DNA of 64,000 nt, taken from SBBG01 sp033717875 (GTDB lineage: Bacteria > Pseudomonadota > Gammaproteobacteria > Ga0077554 > Ga007554). Within the stretch, counting starts at the first letter, position 1. Every line of letters starts with the position of its first letter. The notes beneath the pieces were generated by a model. It was not told the origin of the DNA. It worked only from the letters and a program-made list of their open reading frames with translations, and did no database searches. Positions 35,623 to 42,900 of the stretch are shown here, piece after piece. The stretch covers positions 24,950 through 88,949 of the forward strand of contig JADDKJ010000011.1 in assembly GCA_033717875.1 (NCBI GenBank), given 5' to 3'. Made by a program: the position numbers and the translations under genes.

Positions 35623-36702
35623 TCACGCCATATTTTCAAGTATCGCCCGCTTCACCGAATCCAGCGTCGCTTCGACGGTAATCAGCGGCGCGCTGCTCTG
35701 CTTGATGGCGATGTCGGGATCCTTCAGGCCGTGGCCGGTGAGGGTGCATACCACCTTGCTGCCCTCGGGGATCTTGCCCGATTTGATATCGCGCATCGCA
35801 CCCGCCAGCGAGGTGGCCGAGGCGGGCTCGCAGAACACGCCCTCCTTCTGCGAGAGCAGTTTCTGCGCGGCGAGGATATCCTCATCGGCGCATTCGTCGA
35901 ACCAGCCGTTCGACTCCGCCTTCACCTGCCAAGCCTTGTCCCAGCTTTGCGGGTGACCGATGCGGATCGCGGTGGCGATAGTCTCGGGATTATCGACCGG
36001 ATGGCCACGCAGGAAAGGTGCGGAACCGGCGGCCTGATAGCCAACCATGCGCGGACGATTATTGGCGATGCCGTGCTCCTGATATTCCTTGTAGCCCATC
36101 CAGTGCGCAGTGATGTTGCCGGCGTTGCCCACCGGCAGGCAGTGGAAGTCCGGCGCGCATTCCAGTTCCTCGACGATCTCGAAGGCGGCGGTCTTCTGGC
36201 CCTGCAAGCGGTAGGGATTGATGGAGTTGACGATGGTGACCGGCGCCTCTTGCGCCACATCCTTGACCAGTTGCATCCCGGCATCGAAATTGCCCTTGAT
36301 CTGGATCACACAGGCGCCATGGATCATCGCCTGGGCGAGCTTGCCCAGCGCGATCTTGCCGTCGGGGATGAGCACGAACGAAGTGATCCCGGCACGCGAG
36401 GCATAGGCCGCCGCCGCCGCCGATGTGTTGCCAGTGGAAGCGCAGATGATGGCGCGGCTGCCCTCCTCCACCGCCTTGGTCACCGCCATCGTCATGCCAC
36501 GGTCCTTGAACGAGCCGGTGGGGTTGAGACCCTCGAATTTGACGTAAATATCCACCTCCTTGCCGAGCAGGCGCGGAATGTTGTTGAGGCGGATCAGCGG
36601 GGTATTACCCTCGCCAAGACTGATGATGCGCGTGTCGTCGTGGACGGGCAGGCGATCGCGGTATTTGTCGATCAGGCCGGTGTAGCGGGGGCGGAATGGC
36701 AT
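35623..36702 (-). CDS. thrC: threonine synthase
   Basis: 359 residues. PLP enzyme converting O-phosphohomoserine to threonine; the lysine is in PTGSFKDRGMTMAV (about 61-74), and the phosphate loop in LPVGNAGNITAHWMG. The short length fits the Bacillus-type class rather than the longer Escherichia coli type. It works downstream of hom, although about 1.1 kb with a separate small transcription unit now lies between them. Confidence 0.96.
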   Translation of the reverse strand: MPFRPRYTGLIDKYRDRLPVHDDTRIISLGEGNTPLIRLNNIPRLLGKEVDIYVKFEGLNPTGSFKDRGMTMAVTKAVEEGSRAIICASTGNTSAAAAAYASRAGITSFVLIPDGKIALGKLAQAMIHGACVIQIKGNFDAGMQLVKDVAQEAPVTIVNSINPYRLQGQKTAAFEIVEELECAPDFHCLPVGNAGNITAHWMGYKEYQEHGIANNRPRMVGYQAAGSAPFLRGHPVDNPETIATAIRIGHPQSWDKAWQVKAESNGWFDECADEDILAAQKLLSQKEGVFCEPASATSLAGAMRDIKSGKIPEGSKVVCTLTGHGLKDPDIAIKQSSAPLITVEATLDSVKRAILENMA

Positions 36703-36772
36703 TTCATATCCTCTTTAAAAACATCAGGTAGCAGGCCTCGTGTATTCATAGACTTGAATCGTATGCGACCCC

Positions 36773-36799
36773 TTGACTTTTCACTTCACATACTATACA
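36773..36799 (+). promoter_or_regulatory. candidate promoter of the structured leader region
   Basis: TTGACT (36773-36778) and TATACA (36794-36799) with a 15-bp spacer, in an AT-rich patch between thrC and the microprotein gene. The spacer is shorter than ideal. It points toward the repeats at 36912-37090. Confidence 0.35.
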
Positions 36800-36911
36800 T
36801 AATCAACCATGCCTCTATACATGCGACATCACAGCGTGTCGCCCGCATCGTGCCCTGGCATGGAGAGGCATACCCTACGTGGTAGCGGGCTTGGTCTGCG
36901 CTCCCTGATTG

Positions 36912-37090
36912 GACGAGACAGACTTTTAACCTCGGCCGAATTTAACCGGCCTTAAGATCGCGCCTGCGGCATCACTTCTGCTTGCGCGCTTGCGACAGCT
37001 TGCCTTATCAGGCATGGCCTACCCTCGTTAGACGAGAGCAGACCTTATCAACATTGCCGGTTAACCGGCTTAAGACGCGCTTGCGGTATT
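36912..37090 (+). repeat. two diverged structured direct repeats
   Basis: Two 60-bp units offset by 120 bp: 36912-36972 and 37032-37090. Both run GACGAGA...CAGAC...TTAACCGGC...TTAAGA...CGCG...TGCGGYAT. Each holds a palindrome at the same place, GGCCG/CCGGCC in the first and the perfect GCCGGTTAACCGGC in the second. The region between thrC and the 27-aa gene contains no convincing larger coding frame. It may be a structured leader or small RNA. Confidence 0.6.
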
Positions 37091-37273
37091 TTCCTCATGC
37101 GCACTTTCAACTCGCGTCGTAGCGGTATCTTTGAAAGACAATGCCGCTTCGCGCTTCAAGATATTTAACTTCCAATTTTTCTGCCTTACGGGGGCTTTGC
37201 GTGCGCGTCCTGGAAAGCAGTCTTTAGTGCCCATTATCGCCGCGCACGCATCACAATATAAGGAGCTATTACG

Positions 37274-37357
37274 ATGCATAATATCATCGTACTATTAGCT
37301 TTAACTGTAACGGGATTGGCGCTGGCGCTGGTCATACTCGTGCTGTTAAAACAGTAG
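37274..37357 (+). CDS. 27-residue single-helix membrane peptide
   Basis: A strong ribosome site (AAGGAG, 37260-37265, 8 nt spacing) precedes an ATG that opens MHNIIVLLALTVTG and continues as one hydrophobic helix to a final LKQ. One membrane span with a positive C-terminus suggests a regulatory subunit or membrane-active peptide. No larger partner gene lies next to it. The strong ribosome site and the hairpin 15 bp after the stop are the main support; I do not recognise a family. Confidence 0.55.
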   Translation: MHNIIVLLALTVTGLALALVILVLLKQ

Positions 37358-37371
37358 CACCACGAGCAGAA

Positions 37372-37410
37372 CGTGCCCGGCACTCCTGAGCAACTCGACT
37401 GCCGGGCACG
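37372..37410 (+). terminator. hairpin after the 27-residue peptide gene
   Basis: CGTGCCCGGCA-N17-TGCCGGGCACG is a perfect 11-bp stem starting 15 bp past the stop codon. There is no T-run, so it may be an intrinsic stop of modest strength or an RNA 3' stabiliser. Confidence 0.55.
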
Positions 37411-37489
37411 TCGCTGCCCATCAGCAATTCTCACACTTTACCAAATTTCCCACAAACACCGAAATTTTCGCCTATTTGAATTATCCCAG

Positions 37490-37702
37490 TCAGGCGGCCA
37501 CCTCGATGTATTCAACATGACTGGAGGGCGGCGGGATAGCAAGACCATCCTCACGCAAGCCGGACAAATGGAATTCAATGGCCTCACGAATGGCGCCCTC
37601 GACTTCCTCCACGGTTGCCCCCGTAGCCACACAGCCCGGCAAATCAGGAACATAAGCCGAGTAGTTGCTTTCGGTTTTTTCGATCACAATGGCATAGCGC
37701 AT
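37490..37702 (-). CDS. HicB-family antitoxin-like protein, without HicA
   Basis: About 70 residues from the ATG at 37702, with GAGG 8 nt upstream. The sequence MRYAIVIEKTESNYSAYVPDLPGCVATG is the partially degraded RNase H-like fold of HicB proteins; no C-terminal DNA-binding domain is present. No HicA toxin gene is found on either side, so it is a solitary copy of the kind common in bacteria. Its role is unknown. Confidence 0.8.
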   Translation of the reverse strand: MRYAIVIEKTESNYSAYVPDLPGCVATGATVEEVEGAIREAIEFHLSGLREDGLAIPPPSSHVEYIEVAA

Positions 37703-37719
37703 GATTGAAACCTCAGGCG

Positions 37720-37767
37720 TAGGGTGCGTCTCACGCACCACACGGACGGTGCGTGAGACGCACCCTA
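37720..37767. repeat. perfect 20-bp inverted repeat
   Basis: TAGGGTGCGTCTCACG begins the left arm and CGTGAGACGCACCCTA ends the right; the arms are perfectly complementary over 20 bp around an 8-bp loop. It lies between hom and the hicB-like gene. A related stem appears inside the repeat at 6931-7113. It may serve as the hom terminator. Confidence 0.65.
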
Positions 37768-37793
37768 CGAATCCGCACCTTTACGTTGAAACA

Positions 37794-39110
37794 TCACTTG
37801 GCCAGATGCTCCAACCGCATCCGCATCACCGGCGCGGCGATCGTGCCCAGTGCTTCGATGCGGCGGATGGCTTCGTTCATCTGTTGCTCGCGGATGCGGT
37901 GGGTGAGGATCACCACGGGCACCGAGCCGTCGCCGCCGTTGACGGGGGCCTTTTGCAGGATGGCTTCGATGCTGATGCCCTGCTCGGCGAGGATGCGCGT
38001 CACGTCGGCCAGCACGCCGGGGCGGTCCTGGGCTTGCAGGCGCAGGTAATAGGCGGTTTCCACCTTTTCCATGGGCAGAATCGGCAGGTCGGACAAGGCA
38101 TCGGCCTGGAATGCCAGGTGCGGCACCCGGTTTTCCGGGTCGGCGGTAAGGGTGCGCACCACGTCCACCAGGTCGGCCACCACCGCCGAAGCGGTGGGTT
38201 CGGCGCCCGCGCCTGCGCCGTAGAACAGCGTGGGTCCGACGGCGTCGCCCTTCACCAGCACGGCGTTCATTACGCCGTCGACATTGGCGATCAGGCGGCG
38301 ATGGGGAATCAGCGTGGGGTGGACGCGCAGTTCGATGCCTTCCGCGGTGCGGCGCGCGATGCCCAGATGCTTGATGCGGTAGCCCAGTTCTTCGGCGTAA
38401 CCGACATCCTGACGGGTGATGCGGCTGATGCCCTCGGTATAGGCCTTGTCGAACTGCAAGGGAATGCCGAAGGCGATGGAGGCCAGGATGGTGAGTTTGT
38501 GCGCCGCGTCGATGCCTTCCACGTCGAAAGTCGGATCGGCCTCGGCGTAGCCCAGGCGTTGCGCCTCGGCCAGCACATCGGCGAAATCGCGGCCCTTGTC
38601 GCGCATCTCGGTGAGGATGAAGTTGCTGGTGCCGTTGATGATGCCGGCCAGCCACTCAATGCGGTTGCCAGCCAGCCCCTCGCGGATCGCCTTGATCACC
38701 GGGATGCCGCCGGCGACGGCGGCCTCGAAGGCCACCATCACGCCCTTGGCGCGGGCGGCGGCAAAGATTTCGTTGCCGTGCCTGGCGATCAGCGCCTTGT
38801 TGGCGGTCACCACATGCTTGCCGTTGGCGATGGCGCGCAGCACCAGTTCGCGCGCCTGATCCGTGCCGCCGATCAGCTCGACGATCACCTGAAGTTCGGG
38901 ATTGTTCACCACCTCGAACGGATCCTGGGTGAGCGTGATCCCCGTGGTATCGCAGATGCGCGGTTTGCCCAGATCGCGCGCGCTGGCGTGGACGATCTCG
39001 ATGCCGCGTCCGGCGCGGCGCATGATCTCCTGAGCATTGCGCGTCAGCACTTTGACCGTGCCGCCGCCGACCGTGCCCAGTCCCAGCAGGCCAACCTTTA
39101 CCGGATTCAT
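37794..39110 (-). CDS. hom: homoserine dehydrogenase
   Basis: 438 residues. It reduces aspartate semialdehyde to homoserine. Rossmann fold with KVGLLGLGTVGGGTVKVL (about 5-22), the catalytic region around GINGTSNFILTEM and DVEGIDAAHKLTILASIAFG, and a C-terminal ACT domain (about 350-430) for threonine feedback. It overlaps the aminotransferase stop by 4 nt, the usual alaC-hom arrangement, and feeds ThrC. Confidence 0.97.
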   Translation of the reverse strand: MNPVKVGLLGLGTVGGGTVKVLTRNAQEIMRRAGRGIEIVHASARDLGKPRICDTTGITLTQDPFEVVNNPELQVIVELIGGTDQARELVLRAIANGKHVVTANKALIARHGNEIFAAARAKGVMVAFEAAVAGGIPVIKAIREGLAGNRIEWLAGIINGTSNFILTEMRDKGRDFADVLAEAQRLGYAEADPTFDVEGIDAAHKLTILASIAFGIPLQFDKAYTEGISRITRQDVGYAEELGYRIKHLGIARRTAEGIELRVHPTLIPHRRLIANVDGVMNAVLVKGDAVGPTLFYGAGAGAEPTASAVVADLVDVVRTLTADPENRVPHLAFQADALSDLPILPMEKVETAYYLRLQAQDRPGVLADVTRILAEQGISIEAILQKAPVNGGDGSVPVVILTHRIREQQMNEAIRRIEALGTIAAPVMRMRLEHLAK

Positions 39111-40312
39111 GTTCCCGTTCCCCGCATGACTATCCCATCTTTTTTGAACATATCGCGTATGCCGCGTATCGCCTGGCGGGTACGATGCTCATTTTCGATC
39201 AGACCGAAGCGCACGTGGTCGTCGCCGTATTCGCCAAAACCGATGCCCGGCGCCACCGCGACCTTGGCTTCTTCCAGCAGTTTCTTGGAAAACTCCAGCG
39301 ACCCGAGGTGACGGTATTGCTCGGGAATCGGCGCCCAGACGAACATCGTCGCCTTAGGCGGCTCGACGGGCCAGCCCAGCGCATTCAGTCCACTGCACAG
39401 CACATCGCGGCGGCGGCGGTAGGTCTCGGCGATTTCCTTGAGGCAGTCCTGCGGCCCTTCCAGGGCGGTGATCGCCGCCACCTGGATGGGGGTGAACGTG
39501 CCGTAATCGAGATAGGATTTCATGCGCGCCAGCGCCGCCACCAGCGTGGGATTGCCGACCATGAAGCCGACGCGCCAGCCCGGCATGTTGTAACTCTTGG
39601 ACAGGGTGAAAAACTCCACCGCCACGTCCTTCGCGCCCGGCACCTGCATGATGGAGGGCGCGACGTAGCCGTCGAAGACGATGTCGACATAGGCGAGATC
39701 GTGCACCACCCAGATGTTGTTCTCACGGGCGATGGCGATGACTTTCTCGAAAAACGCCAGATCCACGCACTGGGTGGTGGGGTTGCCGGGGAAGTTCAGC
39801 ACCAGCATCTTGGGGCGCGGCCAGCAGTCCTTGATCGCTTTTTCCAGCTCGGCGAAGAAATCCCCGCCCGCCACCAGCGGCACATGGCGGATGTCCGCCC
39901 CGGCGATGACGAAGCCATAGGGATGAATGGGATAGGCCGGATTGGGCACCATCACTACATCGCCCGGCCCCATGGTGGCGAAGGCCAAATGCGCCAACCC
40001 CTCCTTGGAACCGATGGTGACGATGGCTTCGCTGTCCGGGTTCAGATCAACGCCGAAACGGCGCTGATACCAGGTGCAGATCGCCCTGCGCAGGCGCGGA
40101 ATGCCCTTTGACACTGAATAGCGGTGGGTATCGCCGCGCTGCGCGGCCTCGACCAGCTTGTCGACGATATGCTTGGGCGTGGGCTGATCGGGATTACCCA
40201 TGCCGAAGTCGATGATGTCCTCCCCCCGCGCGCGCGCCTTGGCCTTCAACTCGCCAACGATGTTGAAGACATAGGGAGGTAGGCGTTTGATTCTGGAAAA
40301 TTCGTTGTTCAA
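39107..40312 (-). CDS. alaC: alanine transaminase AlaC-type
   Basis: 401 residues, class I aminotransferase that converts pyruvate and glutamate to alanine and 2-oxoglutarate. The PLP lysine is in FFTLSKSYNMPGWRVGFMVG (about 230-250); DFGMGNPDQPTP near the N-terminus is characteristic of the AlaC group. It lies directly upstream of hom. The TTG-rich start region is followed by MNNEFSRIKRLPPYVF, typical for the family. Confidence 0.94.
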   Translation of the reverse strand: MNNEFSRIKRLPPYVFNIVGELKAKARARGEDIIDFGMGNPDQPTPKHIVDKLVEAAQRGDTHRYSVSKGIPRLRRAICTWYQRRFGVDLNPDSEAIVTIGSKEGLAHLAFATMGPGDVVMVPNPAYPIHPYGFVIAGADIRHVPLVAGGDFFAELEKAIKDCWPRPKMLVLNFPGNPTTQCVDLAFFEKVIAIARENNIWVVHDLAYVDIVFDGYVAPSIMQVPGAKDVAVEFFTLSKSYNMPGWRVGFMVGNPTLVAALARMKSYLDYGTFTPIQVAAITALEGPQDCLKEIAETYRRRRDVLCSGLNALGWPVEPPKATMFVWAPIPEQYRHLGSLEFSKKLLEEAKVAVAPGIGFGEYGDDHVRFGLIENEHRTRQAIRGIRDMFKKDGIVMRGTGT

Positions 40313-40462
40313 GCAGTTGATCCGGATAACTTTGGCATCTGTGAGCGCGGCGCAAAAACAGCCAACGTGTTCAAAACTTTAAACATTACCGGCGGGCAGA
40401 GGGCCTGTCAATCGGAAAAATGGCAAACTGCCCGAAAAAACGGGCGTTACGGCACCCTATAT

Positions 40463-40559
40463 GGGTACTTCTATAAATTCGATCAAGGCGCGAGGACAAG
40501 GCGAAAAGGGGCGAAAAAAACGCCGCCATCGCGGCTTTAGCTAATTTATAGAGGTGCCC
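40463..40559. mobile_element. 97-bp variable-arm palindrome (second family), copy 2
   Basis: GGGTACTTCTATAAATT at the left pairs with AATTTATAGAGGTGCCC at the right. Inside it shares GATCAAGG, CAAGGCGAAAA, AACGCCGCCAT and CTTTAGC with the element at 14157 but lacks that element's AGCATATAC apex. Outer arms are unrelated in sequence to those of the other copy yet still pair. It lies between alaC and the YqhA gene, both on the minus strand. Confidence 0.7.
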
Positions 40560-40566
40560 TTATTAT

Positions 40567-41148
40567 TTATGAGTGCGACTCCGGCTTGTGCTCTGGCTTG
40601 CCAAGCCCAGGCGGGTGGACATCGGTATGCGTCAGATAAAGCGCCAGACCGATCAAGGTGATACCGCCCGCCAGGTAGAGCAGATCGGCGGGGCTTTCGA
40701 ATTTCATGGCGATGGCGTGCTCGAAGTATTTCACGATCAAAATCATCAGAATCACCTTGGCCAGCCGTCCTTTCAGGTCGTCAAGGCTATGTATCACCAG
40801 CACATTGGACTTCGCCTCGGACGCCTCGGCCTGATCTATGGCGCTGATGAACAACTCGTACAAGCCCAGCGAGAAGATCAGCAGCACCGTCGCCAGCAGA
40901 TAGCCATCGACGATCTCCACCACATGAGCGATGGTGCTGCTACGCAGGGCGCTGCGCGCCTCGCCGGCCAATTCGGGAGAGACATATTCCCCGAGATGGA
41001 TAATCATGTAATAAGCATCGACCGTGGCTATATAGAACATCGCCAGACTGGCCGCCAGACTGGTGACCACCGCCGCCAGCACGATCAGACGGCTATTCCA
41101 TAACAGCCCTTCGAAGATGCTTTCAATTTTCTTTTTGTCGTGTTTCAT
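40567..41148 (-). CDS. YqhA-family (UPF0114) membrane protein
   Basis: About 193 residues from the ATG at 41148 (MKHDKKKIESIFEGLLWNS). Four membrane helices are likely (about 22-45, 85-108, 135-155, 160-180). LLWNSRLIVLAAVV, LLATVLLIFSLGLYELFIS and DDLKGRLAKVILMILIVKYF are typical UPF0114 phrases. Function is unknown. It follows the LysM lipoprotein gene by 16 nt, probably in one operon. Confidence 0.85.
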   Translation of the reverse strand: MKHDKKKIESIFEGLLWNSRLIVLAAVVTSLAASLAMFYIATVDAYYMIIHLGEYVSPELAGEARSALRSSTIAHVVEIVDGYLLATVLLIFSLGLYELFISAIDQAEASEAKSNVLVIHSLDDLKGRLAKVILMILIVKYFEHAIAMKFESPADLLYLAGGITLIGLALYLTHTDVHPPGLGKPEHKPESHS

Positions 41149-41164
41149 GGCACCCGCGCCAATC

Positions 41165-42061
41165 CTAGCCATCCCTCTTCAGCACAAGCACTTGCCCAGG
41201 CCGGATCAGGCTGGCGCGCTTGATACTCTTTTTGTTCGCCTTGTAAATCAGCCGCCATTTACGAGCATCGCCGTAAACCTCCTGCCGGGCGGCAATCTTC
41301 CACAGGCTGTCGCCCCGCTCGACGGTGTAACTGGACAATAACGCGGGAGATTCTTCCACCGCCTCAACCGCTTCCACCACCGGCGGAGACGCAGGTTCAG
41401 ACGGAGCAGGTTGTGCGGCCTGCCGGGCCATACGCAGCTCGCCCACCAGCTTGTCGCTCAACAGATGAGCCTTTTTCCCTTCGCCCTTGCGATGCGCCGC
41501 CTCGGCAAGCTCCAGGATGGCGCGCTGATCCGGGGTTATGACCGGGAAAGTGTTCGCCTCGTCGAGCGATGCCTTGGCCTTGGCGAGCCAGGCGTTGTTG
41601 GCATCTTGCTCGGCGCGCTGCTTTGCTTCGCCGGCCAGCCGGACCGTGCTTTTTTCATCATCGGCACTGGCCGCCACCTCGGCCTGCTGAAGCAGCGTTT
41701 GCGCCTCAGCCGACAGGGCGCCGTCGGCGGCCGCTTCGCGCAATGCGGTCTTGGCGGCACCCAGCGCCGCCGCCATGGCGCGCGCCCTGCTCGCCTCCTG
41801 CTTGGCGGCAAGCGCGCTTTCCTGCGCTTGCTTGAAAGCGCCGGCTTCGAGCTTTTGCTCGGCCTGAGACAGTAATTGGTTGGCACCCTTCATGGCACGC
41901 GGCGCATAGCGGCTGGCATCGGCCTCACGGGCCGCATCCAACGCCTGGCGCGCATCGCTCATCTCCTGGGTTGGCGGTACCGAAGCACACCCGCCAGCCA
42001 CAACCATACCCCCCGCCACCAAGCACCAGGCAAACCGCCTGAAAGACAGAACAACACTCAT
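41165..42061 (-). CDS. lipoprotein with DUF4398-like helical region and LysM domain
   Basis: About 298 residues from the ATG at 42061. Lipobox VAGGC (Cys25) gives an acylated N-terminus. An Ala/Glu-rich helical region (about 32-205) begins PPTQEMSDARQALDAAREADASRYAP, as in DUF4398 proteins, and a LysM module (about 245-296, YTVERGDSLWKIAARQEVYG...) would bind peptidoglycan. It probably tethers the outer membrane to the wall. Confidence 0.85.
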   Translation of the reverse strand: MSVVLSFRRFAWCLVAGGMVVAGGCASVPPTQEMSDARQALDAAREADASRYAPRAMKGANQLLSQAEQKLEAGAFKQAQESALAAKQEASRARAMAAALGAAKTALREAAADGALSAEAQTLLQQAEVAASADDEKSTVRLAGEAKQRAEQDANNAWLAKAKASLDEANTFPVITPDQRAILELAEAAHRKGEGKKAHLLSDKLVGELRMARQAAQPAPSEPASPPVVEAVEAVEESPALLSSYTVERGDSLWKIAARQEVYGDARKWRLIYKANKKSIKRASLIRPGQVLVLKRDG

Positions 42062-42250
42062 TACATGAATCGCCTGTGTTGAAAACCCGCCTTGGGCTTT
42101 TTTTATAGTGGTAATAAGCCCATCCACCGCAAACTATCACCCGTTTCCCCGAGGTGTCAACCCGATCTTGAATCTCACACACTGCGGGATTTACGCCGCA
42201 GGGTTTATGCCTTAGGCTGTGGAATCTTCGACAATCCAGAGAAATCGGCC

Positions 42251-42847
42251 ATGCCCTACATACTCGTCCTTTACTATAGCCGCCACGGCGCGGTGATGCA
42301 GATGGCCCAGATGATCGCGCGCGGCGCGGAGGAAGTGCCGGGCATGGAGGCGAGGCTGCGCACCGTCCCCGAGGTATCGGCGGTGTGCGAGGCGGTCGAA
42401 GACACCATCCCCGGAACAGGCGCGCCCTATGCCACACTGGACGACCTGCGCGACTGCGCCGGCCTGGCGCTGGGCAGCCCCACCCGTTTCGGTAACATGG
42501 CGGCTTCGCTCAAGTATTTTCTCGACGGCACCAGCCCGCTGTGGCTGTCCGGCGCGCTGATCGGCAAACCGGCGGCGCTGTTCACCTCCACTTCCACCCT
42601 GCACGGCGGACAGGAGAGCACCTTGCTGTCGATGATGCTGCCGCTGCTGCATCATGGCATGATCGTGATGGGTCTGCCTTACTCGGAAGTCGACCTGCTC
42701 AACACCACCAGCGGCGGCACGCCCTATGGCGCCAGCCATGTGGCGGGACTGGACAGCAAACGGCCATTGAGCGAAGAGGAAAAGCGGCTGTGCCGGGCGC
42801 TGGGCAAACGGCTGGCCGAAACGGCGGCGAGATTGACAAAGGCGTAG
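42251..42847 (+). CDS. wrbA: WrbA-type NAD(P)H:quinone oxidoreductase
   Basis: About 198 residues from the ATG at 42251 (MPYILVLYYSRHGAVMQMAQ); a longer frame upstream has no family similarity. Flavodoxin-like fold with the FMN phosphate loop YYSRHGAVM and the WrbA insertion around AGLALGSPTRFGNMAASLKYFLDGTSPLW; FTSTSTLHGGQESTLLSMMLPLLHHGMIVMGLPY is strongly conserved. It transfers two electrons to quinones. A strong terminator follows. Confidence 0.93.
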   Translation: MPYILVLYYSRHGAVMQMAQMIARGAEEVPGMEARLRTVPEVSAVCEAVEDTIPGTGAPYATLDDLRDCAGLALGSPTRFGNMAASLKYFLDGTSPLWLSGALIGKPAALFTSTSTLHGGQESTLLSMMLPLLHHGMIVMGLPYSEVDLLNTTSGGTPYGASHVAGLDSKRPLSEEEKRLCRALGKRLAETAARLTKA

Positions 42848-42900
42848 GGCGGGCATCGCCCGCCTTTTTGCCCATGGCGCTGTGTAGCCCGCCCTACGCC
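42841..42900. terminator. convergent terminator with nested palindrome
   Basis: GGCGGGC-ATC-GCCCGCC followed by TTTTT (42848-42869) is an intrinsic terminator for wrbA. It is nested in a larger perfect repeat, GGCGTAGGGCGGGC (42841-42854) against GCCCGCCCTACGCC (42887-42900), which contains the stop codons of both convergent genes and can also end the beta-helix gene. Confidence 0.85.

Noticed and set aside
36809..36955. 48-codon frame beginning MPLYMRHHSVSP in the structured region
   Set aside because: No ribosome site, and it overlaps the first structured repeat without matching the second in frame.
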